A DNA stretch of 9,289 nt. Origin: DATAVB01 sp040414495 (GTDB lineage Bacteria; Actinomycetota; Actinomycetes; Mycobacteriales; QHCD01). The DNA lies in contig JBEDUI010000080.1 in the NCBI GenBank assembly GCA_040414495.1, positions 1 through 9,289 on the forward strand. Direction: 5' to 3'. This document shows positions 1-5,825 of this stretch, piece by piece (position 1 is the first letter of the stretch; every line of letters starts with the position of its first letter). The position numbers and the translations under genes are program-made. The notes under the pieces were generated by a model, which worked only from the letters and a program-made list of their open reading frames with translations, was not told the DNA's origin and made no database searches.

Positions 1-1
1 C

Positions 2-256
2 CGGCTGATCCCGCACGGCTGGAATACCGCGGTCGGGTTGGCCGCGGATCTGCAATTGGCTTCGGCGCTGGCCGACACGGACATGGTCGAATACAAAACG
101 GGTTCGCCGTATATCGACGACATCGTCACGCCGGGCACCTGGACCCTCGATGCGGACGGCATGTTGGCCATACCGGATCGGCCCGGCCTGGGCATTGAGT
201 TGAACCCCGACGGCCTGGAGAAATGCACCGGAAGCCGCAGCCTGCCTGTGATCTGA
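2..256 (+). CDS. Enolase-superfamily enzyme (mandelate racemase/muconate-lactonizing type), 3' end only
   Basis: The frame is open from base 2 to a TGA at 254-256, giving the last 84 residues; the 5' part is outside the window. The start of the fragment (RLIPHGWNTAVGLAADLQLA) and the later YKTGSPYIDDIV and IPDRPGLGIELN segments are what I know from the C-terminal end of mandelate racemase/muconate-lactonizing enzymes of the enolase superfamily: the end of the (beta/alpha)8 barrel followed by the strand that packs back on the capping domain. These Mg-dependent enzymes abstract a proton alpha to a carboxylate, often as sugar-acid dehydratases or epimerases. The metal ligands and catalytic Lys/Asp lie upstream and cannot be checked, so substrate is unknown. 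The gene converges on an FCD-type GntR regulator, a common partner of sugar-acid catabolic genes, which fits but does not prove that role. Confidence 0.8.
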   Translation, partial: RLIPHGWNTAVGLAADLQLASALADTDMVEYKTGSPYIDDIVTPGTWTLDADGMLAIPDRPGLGIELNPDGLEKCTGSRSLPVI

Positions 257-265
257 CAATGCGGC

Positions 266-293
266 ACGTCGGGGCGAGTGTTGGCCCCGGCGT
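266..293. terminator. Bidirectional terminator hairpin between convergent genes
   Basis: ACGTCGGGGC (266-275) pairs with GCCCCGGCGT (284-293) around an 8-nt loop, a 10-bp stem with one G-T wobble. It fills the 43-bp gap between the enolase-family stop (256) and the gntR stop (300). There is no U-tract, as is usual for high-GC actinobacteria. Because the two genes converge, one hairpin can serve both. Confidence 0.6.
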
Positions 294-299
294 CCGTTA

Positions 300-1079
300 T
301 TAAGCGGTTCCCGTGGTTTTCCGTGGGCGGGGCGACCGTCGCTTCTTCGGGGCCGACGTCTGCGCGTCGGCCCGCTTTAGCAGATCAGTGGCCGATTCGA
401 CGACGTGCTCATCGATTGCGTGAAGCAACTCGGCGGTGTCGTTGCGCTTCAACGCGTCGAGCAGGGTCCGGTGCTCGGCCGCGATCTCCTTGATGTTCCG
501 GTGTCGCGGCGAGAGCCGGTAGATCTGTGCGCGGATCCGCGGCTGGACGGTTCGCCACAGCTGCAGTGCGTGCACGGAACCGGCCGATTCGACGGTCAGC
601 TCGTGGAAGCGGACGTCGTATTCGTTGATCGCGGCCAAGTCACCCGAGTTCGCGGCGTCCTCCATGGCCTCGATCAGCCGTTCCAGCTCAGCAAACGTCT
701 CTTCCGTCATTTGGCTGGCTGCCAGCGGGACCGCGTACGACTCGATCGCCACCCGTACCGGCAGCAGCACACCGAGGAATTCGTCGGTGCTGACGTCGGT
801 GACGAACACGCCGTGGTTGGGGATGTGCTCGACCAGCCCCTCACTGGCCAGGTGCCGGAACGCCTCCCGGATCGGGGCCGGACTGACCCCGAACTCCTCG
901 CTCAGCTGGTCCTGCTTGAGCTGGTGCCCGGCCTCGAGTTGGCCGGTGATGATGGCCTCGCGCAGCAGGTCCACCACCTGCTGCTGCCGCGATGACGCTG
1001 GCAGCGGGCGTTTAATGACAGATTTGTCGCGAACACGACCGTTCGCCACGGTGTGGCTCCTGCGTTGAACCGGCGGCAT
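300..1079 (-). CDS. GntR-family transcriptional regulator, FCD subfamily
   Basis: A 259-residue DNA-binding repressor or activator. Residues about 33-96 form the GntR winged helix: the recognition region has EEFGVSPAPIREAFRHLASE followed by GLVEHIPNHGVFV as the wing. Residues about 105-232 form the all-helical FCD effector domain. D155 and H159 (in NEYDVRFHEL), H203 (AEHRTLL) and H225 (DEHVVES) match the metal-binding Asp/His set of FCD proteins, which commonly sense carboxylates or sugar acids. The C-terminus is unusually basic (KKRRSPRPRK, 245-254). The ATG at 1079 is preceded on the minus strand by GGAGG four bases upstream, so I keep this start although GTG codons follow. It is divergent from the ABC importer operon (about 515 bp apart) and convergent with the enolase-family gene, and it probably controls one or both. 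The effector is not determinable from sequence. Confidence 0.93.
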   Translation of the reverse strand: MPPVQRRSHTVANGRVRDKSVIKRPLPASSRQQQVVDLLREAIITGQLEAGHQLKQDQLSEEFGVSPAPIREAFRHLASEGLVEHIPNHGVFVTDVSTDEFLGVLLPVRVAIESYAVPLAASQMTEETFAELERLIEAMEDAANSGDLAAINEYDVRFHELTVESAGSVHALQLWRTVQPRIRAQIYRLSPRHRNIKEIAAEHRTLLDALKRNDTAELLHAIDEHVVESATDLLKRADAQTSAPKKRRSPRPRKTTGTA

Positions 1080-1560
1080 TCATCCTCCAGCGTGCGTCGG
1101 TCAGGAGAGTCAGGGCCAGTGTCGGCACGTACCCTGCCGTCGGCCTGTATGCGGACTTGGCAACTATCGATAGTAACTGGCTTCTCGATATCGCGGGCAT
1201 GTCGGGTCTACGCGGGATCACGACGTGTGATCAAACGATGGCTATGCGTAACGAGCAGGGAGGAATTTGTTCGGTGGCCTGGCTCGGACAGGCTGCGTTG
1301 CCTCTGGCACACACGACCGATCTCGAGGATCCGGCTGGTGGCAGGCAGGCGTGCCCTCAGCAGAACGACGGTGCATCTCGATTCGATTCGTCGTCGACCC
1401 TGTTAAGCCGTCACTTGGTGTCGCTGAACCCGCGTTGTAATCGCTGGCCGCATTGCCAGCCGTACCCGGACCGCCCGAGGCGTTTCGTTGCGGGCTGTCG
1501 CCGCTCTCCCGTTGAACCGATCAACACCGATATATAGAAAAAGTCCGATTCGAAGCGTTA
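1080..1560. other. Long intergenic region between gntR and the importer operon, no credible gene
   Basis: The short frames here (for example 1157-1537 plus) have no recognisable domain, no good ribosome site and composition unlike the neighbours. What I do see is the ACTATCGATAGT palindrome at 1163-1174 near the gntR promoter, and a lower-GC stretch from about 1525 leading into the importer promoter. The length is generous for a divergent promoter region. It could hide a decayed gene, but I recognise none. Confidence 0.6.
1163..1174. promoter_or_regulatory. Perfect 12-bp palindrome ACTATCGATAGT, candidate GntR operator
   Basis: ACTATCGATAGT is its own reverse complement. It lies about 85 bases upstream of the gntR start and, read on the minus strand, overlaps TACTAT, a possible -10 element for gntR, so autoregulation is plausible. 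A related sequence (ACTATCGGTTAT, 9 of 12 identical) sits inside the importer promoter at 1564-1575. That GntR-family dimers bind short palindromes is established; that this is the site here is inference. Confidence 0.4.
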
Positions 1561-1589
1561 TTGACTATCGGTTATCGACTCTCTATCTT
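1561..1589 (+). promoter_or_regulatory. Promoter of the sugar importer operon, probably leaderless
   Basis: TTGACT (-35, 1561-1566) and TATCTT (-10, 1584-1589) are separated by exactly 17 bp. A start site about seven bases after the -10 falls on or next to the ATG at 1596, so the messenger would have essentially no 5' leader; no Shine-Dalgarno sequence precedes that ATG. The spacer contains ACTATCGGTTATCGACT, which shares ACTATCG with the palindrome near gntR, so a regulator bound there would block RNA polymerase. Confidence 0.6.
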
Positions 1590-1595
1590 CTTGCC

Positions 1596-2918
1596 ATGCG
1601 ACGCGCAGGCGAGCAAACAGGGTTCGTTCCTCAGCTGAGCCGGCCGGTGCGCAGGAGAACCGCGCTGCGCATGGCGGCGATTGGGTCGGCCGCTCTGCCT
1701 CTGGCCGCGTGCGGCTCCAGCAGCGGAGGCGCCGACACGCTCGTGGTGTGGGGATTTCCCGGCACGATCGAAGGGCTGCAGGCAATCCTGCCGCAATTCA
1801 GAAAGCAGCACCCGAAGCTGAACGTGCGGGTACAGGTATTCGATTACGCGACTGTCCACACCAACCTGCTTAACGCGCTGGTCACGTCGACTGGTGCGCC
1901 AGATCTGGCCGTCATCGACAGCTCGTATCTCGCGTCGTACGCTCCCGGACTGGTCGATCTGAACGCACAACGGGCCGAGGCCAATCGGGAATTTCTGCCG
2001 CCGGTGACGGAGCTAAGCTCGTATAAGCGGAAGTTCTGTGGCCTGGTGACAGATTCCGAGCCGATCGCGCTCGCCTACCGGAAGGACATCTGGGACCGGT
2101 ACGGCATACGTGAAGGCGATATCGAGACCTGGACCGATCTGGCCGATGCCGGTGACCGGCTGCATCAGCGCAGCAACGGCAAAGTGTTCATGTACGCCAT
2201 GCTCTCCAATGAAGTGGCGACCTACGAGGTCATGGCGGTCGAGCAGGGCTTCGGCGGGTTCTACTTCAGCGACGACGACAACCGCGTAATCGTCGACGAT
2301 CCGAAGATCATCGAGGCCGTGACCGTCCTCAAGCGACTGTGGCAGAGCAAGGGGACGTACCACAATCCGCAGGGCGGATATTCCGGTGACGAGGTGACCA
2401 CCCTGCTCAAGAAGGGCATCCTGGCCGGTCAGCTGTGTCCGGGCTGGTACCCGGAGGTGCTGAAGCAGAACATGCCCGAGCAGTCGGGGAAGTGGCGGCT
2501 GATGCGACTGCCGGCCATTCGATCCGGCGGCCCGCGGGTCGGATACCAATATCCGAGCATCTTTGTGATCCCCAAGCACCGCAACCGCCCCGAGATCGCG
2601 TGGCAGCTCGAACAGCAGGGGCTCACCGGCGCGGGTGCCCGCCACCTGTTCACCACTCAGCACGTGTTGCCGGCATCGAGACAGGTCTTCAACCAGTACC
2701 GACCCGATGCCGATAAATTCTTCGGGGGCCAGCACGTTTTCCCATTGTGGCAAGAAATTGCGGCGGACAGTCCGCGCATCATGTTCGGCGACGGTCTACA
2801 GGAGGCGCAGACGATCATGGGTAATCATCTCAGTGATGTCTTGACCGGTGCGAAGAGTCCCGGGTCGGCGATGCGGTCCGCCGCTTCGGCGCTTCGCCTG
2901 CAGCTACACAAGAAATAG
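1596..2918 (+). CDS. ABC transporter sugar-binding lipoprotein (family 1 extracellular solute-binding protein)
   Basis: A 440-residue extracytoplasmic receptor that would capture a sugar and deliver it to the permease pair encoded next. The N-terminus has a twin-arginine-like motif (VRRRTALR, about 18-25), a hydrophobic stretch and the lipobox LAAC with Cys39 as the lipidated residue, so export by Tat and anchoring to the outer face of the membrane are likely. After the CGSSSGG linker comes TLVVWGFPGTIEGLQAILPQF, typical of the first lobe of MalE/UgpB-type binding proteins, and the hinge-lobe pattern continues (for example PDLAVIDSSYLASY and SEPIALAYRKDIWDRYGI). The frame stays open upstream to 1488, but the ATG at 1596 is chosen because the promoter places the transcription start there and because it gives a normal signal peptide length. 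It is first in a three-gene operon. Substrate is not determinable; the enolase and GntR neighbours suggest a sugar or sugar derivative. Confidence 0.9.
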   Translation: MRRAGEQTGFVPQLSRPVRRRTALRMAAIGSAALPLAACGSSSGGADTLVVWGFPGTIEGLQAILPQFRKQHPKLNVRVQVFDYATVHTNLLNALVTSTGAPDLAVIDSSYLASYAPGLVDLNAQRAEANREFLPPVTELSSYKRKFCGLVTDSEPIALAYRKDIWDRYGIREGDIETWTDLADAGDRLHQRSNGKVFMYAMLSNEVATYEVMAVEQGFGGFYFSDDDNRVIVDDPKIIEAVTVLKRLWQSKGTYHNPQGGYSGDEVTTLLKKGILAGQLCPGWYPEVLKQNMPEQSGKWRLMRLPAIRSGGPRVGYQYPSIFVIPKHRNRPEIAWQLEQQGLTGAGARHLFTTQHVLPASRQVFNQYRPDADKFFGGQHVFPLWQEIAADSPRIMFGDGLQEAQTIMGNHLSDVLTGAKSPGSAMRSAASALRLQLHKK

Positions 2919-2925
2919 CGCCGCG

Positions 2926-3861
2926 ATGTCACTCGCGACTGAGACCGCACCAATACAAGCGGCGACCAGTCGGCGGCGGCTGAGCCGCTGGCGCACCACC
3001 GCTGTGCCGTACCTGTTCGTCTCGCCGTTCTATGTCATATTTCTCCTTTTCGGGTTGCTGCCGGCAATCTTCTCGCTGGTCGTGAGCCTCTACAACTGGC
3101 ACGGCCTGACCTTCGGCGGGTTCAGCGGCCTGCAGAACTACAAGATCCTCTTCCAGGATCCCGACTTCTACACCGCGCTGAAAAACACCGCGTACATCTG
3201 GATCGGAAGTGTGCCGACGATGGCCTTTCTGGCTCTAGTGCTCGCGGTCCTGCTCAACAACAAGCTCGGTCGGCTGCGCGGCGTCTTCCGGACGATTTAT
3301 TTCCTGCCGGTGGTGACCTCCCTGGTGGTCACCGGGTTGATCTTTTCACAGCTCTTCAGTGGTTCCTACGGCCTGATCAATCACATGCTGAGCTGGATAC
3401 ATGTGGCGCCGATCAACTGGCTCACCACTCCACATTGGATGCCGTTGACGCTGATCCTGGCCCTGCTGTGGCGGTGGACCGGCAACGACATGGTAATCAT
3501 GCTGGCCGGCTTGCAAAGCATTCCGGGCGAGCTATATGAGGCCGCCGAGGTCGACGGAGCCAGCAAGGTGCAGACCTTCTGGCGGATCACGGTGCCTATG
3601 ATGGCGCCGATGATCGTGTTCGACCTGATCATCTCGACCATCGGAACGTTCAACCTGTTTGCCGAGCCGTACGTCCTGTTCGGCGCCCGCCCGATCGGCG
3701 GTGTCAATGGCGCCGGTATGGTCATGGGTACTTTCCTTTACCAGCAGGGCTTCGTCTACTTCAAGTTTGGATACAGCGCAGCGATTGCCTGGGTGATTGC
3801 GTTGATCATTTTCGCGCTGTCGATGGTCCAGTTGCGGATAGGAAACCGATGGAACAACTAG
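2926..3861 (+). CDS. ABC sugar transporter permease, MalF/UgpA type
   Basis: A 311-residue integral membrane subunit of a CUT1-type importer. The first helix is near residues 29-55 (YLFVSPFYVIFLLFGLLPAI), and about six transmembrane segments follow. The cytoplasmic EAA loop that contacts the ATPase is clear at about 205-228 (EAAEVDGASKVQTFWRITVP). The start is the ATG at 2926, seven bases after the binding-protein stop; the longer in-frame version from 2848 would overlap that gene by 71 bases and add an arginine-rich, non-membrane stretch. The ribosome site is weak, so translational coupling to the upstream gene is likely. It overlaps the next permease by 13 bases. Confidence 0.93.
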   Translation: MSLATETAPIQAATSRRRLSRWRTTAVPYLFVSPFYVIFLLFGLLPAIFSLVVSLYNWHGLTFGGFSGLQNYKILFQDPDFYTALKNTAYIWIGSVPTMAFLALVLAVLLNNKLGRLRGVFRTIYFLPVVTSLVVTGLIFSQLFSGSYGLINHMLSWIHVAPINWLTTPHWMPLTLILALLWRWTGNDMVIMLAGLQSIPGELYEAAEVDGASKVQTFWRITVPMMAPMIVFDLIISTIGTFNLFAEPYVLFGARPIGGVNGAGMVMGTFLYQQGFVYFKFGYSAAIAWVIALIIFALSMVQLRIGNRWNN

Positions 3862-4724
3862 TGTCGACCGCGCGGCGGACCAGCCGGTCGCGGGAAGGCG
3901 TTCGCAACCTGAAATGGTCCCGTGTTGGCCTCTACTTCGTGTTGATCGTGGTCGGGAGTGCCTTCCTGCTGCCGTTCTACTGGATGGTGGTGTCGTCGAT
4001 TCGACCGCAGGCGCAGTTCTACCAGGCGTCGATTTCGTTGTGGCCCCATTCGTTCTCGCTGGAGAACTTCCGAAATCTGTTCAAGCAGTCCCTGTTCGGC
4101 CGTGGACTCTTCAATTCATTGCTGTTGGCGGTCGCGGCGGTTGTGCTGCAGGTGTTCTTTTCCAGCTTGGCTGGATACGCGTTCGCGAAGATGCGGTTCC
4201 GCGGACAGCAGGCACTGTTCATCGGTGTGCTGGCCACGTTGATGCTGCCCGGCAGCGTTCAGTTGGTGCCGAACTTTCTCGTGATGGCGCGGATCCACTG
4301 GATCAATACGTACTGGTCGTTGATCGTGCCGGGTATCGCGAATGCGTTCGGTATCTTCTGGATGCGGCAATACTGTCGATCGGTCCCGGATGAGTTGCTG
4401 GACGCGGCCCGGGTGGATGGCGCCAACGAGTTCACGATCTATTGGCGCATCGTGCTCCCGGCGATCCAGCCGGCGCTGGCATCGCTGTCGATTTTCATCT
4501 TTCTGACGAGCTGGAACGATCTGCTGCGGCCGCTGGTCTTCCTGCGCAGCCGGGACATGTTCACCTCCGAGATCTGGTTGACGATTGTCGGCCAGAACGG
4601 TCACCTGCCACAGCCGGGCGTCGTGATGGCCGGTTCGGTGCTGGCCAGCATTCCGTGCATCATGCTGTTCGCGACACTGCAGCGACGCTTCATCGCCGGC
4701 CTCACGGCGGGCAGCCTCAAGTAG
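3849..4724 (+). CDS. ABC sugar transporter permease, MalG/UgpE type
   Basis: A 291-residue membrane subunit partnering the preceding permease. A basic N-terminus is followed by a first helix at about 27-50 (LYFVLIVVGSAFLLPFYWMV) with the family's SSIRPQAQFY segment just after it. The EAA-loop equivalent is at about 185-208 (DAARVDGANEFTIYWRIVLP), and the C-terminal QRRFIAGLTAGSLK is the usual MalG-type ending (FVxGLTxGAVK pattern). The ATG at 3849 lies inside the end of the upstream permease, behind a weak AGGAAA ribosome site, consistent with coupled translation. No gene for a nucleotide-binding subunit follows. In many actinomycetes one multitasking ATPase (MsiK) serves several such importers, and I infer that here. 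Confidence 0.93.
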   Translation: MEQLVSTARRTSRSREGVRNLKWSRVGLYFVLIVVGSAFLLPFYWMVVSSIRPQAQFYQASISLWPHSFSLENFRNLFKQSLFGRGLFNSLLLAVAAVVLQVFFSSLAGYAFAKMRFRGQQALFIGVLATLMLPGSVQLVPNFLVMARIHWINTYWSLIVPGIANAFGIFWMRQYCRSVPDELLDAARVDGANEFTIYWRIVLPAIQPALASLSIFIFLTSWNDLLRPLVFLRSRDMFTSEIWLTIVGQNGHLPQPGVVMAGSVLASIPCIMLFATLQRRFIAGLTAGSLK

Positions 4725-4887
4725 GCCAAGGCACGAAATGGATCCCCGATGCGGGACGCCATCGCGTTCGCGGCGTCGAGCACCGCGAGGACCCCGCAAC
4801 GGCGTCACGTTCTTCCAGCCGACGGCGTCAGCATCGGCGCCGCGCAGCGGGCCTGCCGTCGACGTGGGGGCTATCGGGTCATGCCGC
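4725..4887. other. Spacer between importer operon and rpsN remnant
   Basis: No start with a ribosome site and no recognisable product on either strand. A short minus-strand stretch before about 4783 reads as a plausible peptide (LDAANAMASRIGDPF) but I cannot match it to a family. It may be more debris of the decayed region to its right. Confidence 0.4.
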
Positions 4888-5191
4888 TCACCAGGTCGAC
4901 TTGGTGAGGCCGGGCAGTTCGCCGCGGTGGGCCATTCGCGCAGCCGGATCCGGGAGAGGCCGAAGGCAGTAATAACCGCGGGCGCGGACATCGACGGCGT
5001 CCCGGTTGCGTACTCGGGTCGGGCTGGCGTCGTGGGGCATCCGCTGCACTCCGCTTACCGCGCCGGACCGCTCCTCAGGCGTGGATTGCGGCGAGCTGAC
5101 GATTCGTTTGAGCTCGGCCCGACGCCCGGCGTAGCGCTCGACGACGACGCGTCGTTGCTCAGTTCCGGGCGATCTTCGATTTCTTGGCACC
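4888..5191 (-). pseudogene. rpsN: Ribosomal protein S14 pseudogene, long zinc-independent paralogue
   Basis: Translated piecewise on the minus strand, this spells nearly a whole ~101-residue S14: AKKSKIARN, then EQRRVVVERYAGRRAELKRI, SSPQSTPEER, RVRNRDAVDVRARGY, FGLSRIRLRE and finally MAHRGELPGLTKSTW with a TGA at 4888-4890. The reading frame breaks three times: one extra base after KIARN (about 5161), two missing bases after RARGYYC (about 4955), and one missing base just before MAHRGEL (about 4930). There is also no in-frame start codon before AKKSK (the preceding codon is GGT). The protein lacks the CxxC pairs of the short zinc-binding S14, so it belongs to the C-minus form that, in actinobacteria, is typically Zur-regulated and replaces the zinc form during starvation. 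Its position beside a Zur gene fits. Sequencing error could explain one break but hardly all of them plus the lost start. Confidence 0.85.
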
Positions 5192-5254
5192 GTCGCCTTT
5201 CGTTGTGTCCCTTGGCTATGCGTGTCGCTGTTCTGTTCCCCTCTTGTCCTATAG

Positions 5255-5271
5255 GTAACGGCAACGGTTAC
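5255..5271. promoter_or_regulatory. Operator-like inverted repeat between divergent rpsN remnant and Trm112 gene
   Basis: GTAAC (5255-5259) and GTTAC (5267-5271) form a perfect inverted repeat with a 7-base centre, directly before TATTAT (5272-5277), a possible -10 element for the rightward gene. It lies about 65 bases upstream of the S14 remnant's former start on the other strand, so one bound dimer could control both directions. It does not match the AT-rich consensus known for Streptomyces or mycobacterial Zur boxes (TGA-AAATGATTTTCA type), so assigning it to the Zur encoded nearby is inference. Confidence 0.4.
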
Positions 5272-5356
5272 TATTATGGAATGACCGTACACGCGGAGAG
5301 ACCGTGGCTGCCAGCGGCTTGAGTTTGTGGGGCTGCGACCGAAGGAGAGGACCGGC

Positions 5357-5563
5357 GTGCTTTTTGGTCGCGAGTTGTTGCAGGTGCTGGCCTGCCCGCA
5401 GGATCGGGGCGAGTTGCTCTTCGTGGAGAGCGAGGAGTGCTTTTACAACCCGAGGCTGCGGTTGCGCTATCCGATCCGCGACGGTGTTCCCGTGTTACTG
5501 GTCGAGGAGGCGCAGACCGTGGGGGAGCAGGAGCATCGCCGACTCGTCGGTGAGCACGGCTGA
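5357..5563 (+). CDS. Trm112-like small protein, cysteine-depleted zinc-ribbon paralogue
   Basis: A 68-residue protein of the Trm112 (UPF0434) family, whose members act as small activating partners of methyltransferases; the bacterial role is less defined. Family signatures are LLQVLACPQDRGELL (7-21) and RYPIRDGVPVLLVEEA (37-52). Classical members have two CxxC-type pairs holding zinc. Here the first pair is reduced to a single Cys13 (CPQD), the second pair is absent (YNPRLRLRY in its place), and Cys28 is isolated, so a bound zinc is unlikely. I choose GTG 5357 because AAGGAGAGG ends six bases before it and the protein then begins the usual distance ahead of LACP; an in-frame GTG at 5327 has no such site. 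It lies between the S14 remnant and the Zur gene, suggesting a zinc-independent stand-in, although Cys-poor Trm112 proteins also occur in mycobacteria without such context. Confidence 0.82.
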   Translation: MLFGRELLQVLACPQDRGELLFVESEECFYNPRLRLRYPIRDGVPVLLVEEAQTVGEQEHRRLVGEHG

Positions 5564-5601
5564 GTGCTGTCGCCACGCTGATTTCGTCAAGTTTCTGAAT
5601 A

Positions 5602-5640
5602 GGCCGCTCGATCGCGTCCGTGTGGCGCGGTCGAGCGGCC
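5602..5640. terminator. Strong terminator-like hairpin after the Trm112-like gene
   Basis: GGCCGCTCGATCGCG (5602-5616) pairs with CGCGGTCGAGCGGCC (5626-5640) around a 9-base loop: a 15-bp stem with one G-T wobble. It begins 38 bases after the Trm112-like stop. There is no U-tract downstream, as in many actinobacterial terminators. It separates this gene from the zur transcript. Confidence 0.7.
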
Positions 5641-5825
5641 AGCCAAGTTTCGACTCGGATGGCCTCCTTGCAGCGAACGTGACACCAGAGCGCTGGTGAG
5701 CACCGAAATCCGCGCTGTTGTCCCGCTCACTGCGCCGAGGGCGGTGCCTCGCCGCTATTGAAACCGGGTACGATTACTGATAACTGACTTTGGCTCGTAG
5801 CGCTGGAAGGAACAGCGCAGGGGGA
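5641..5825 (+). promoter_or_regulatory. Upstream region of zur with possible promoter
   Basis: No gene is seen in the roughly 185 bases between the hairpin and the zur coding region. TTGAAA (5758-5763) is a good -35 hexamer; GATAAC (5779-5784) lies 15 bp further on, a little short of the ideal spacing, and would start transcription near 5791. I found no second copy of the GTAAC/GTTAC palindrome here. Confidence 0.35.

Noticed and set aside
1157..1537. 126-codon plus-strand frame in the gntR/importer gap
   Set aside because: No ribosome site, no domain, and it covers the operator-like palindrome; more likely regulatory DNA.
5230..5300. Canonical actinobacterial Zur box
   Set aside because: I looked for a TGA-AAATGATTTTCA-type site in the zinc-gene region and found none; only the different GTAAC-N7-GTTAC palindrome is present.
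4738..5322. 194-codon plus-strand frame
   Set aside because: Its composition is not protein-like and it runs antisense through the S14 remnant, which explains the sequence better.
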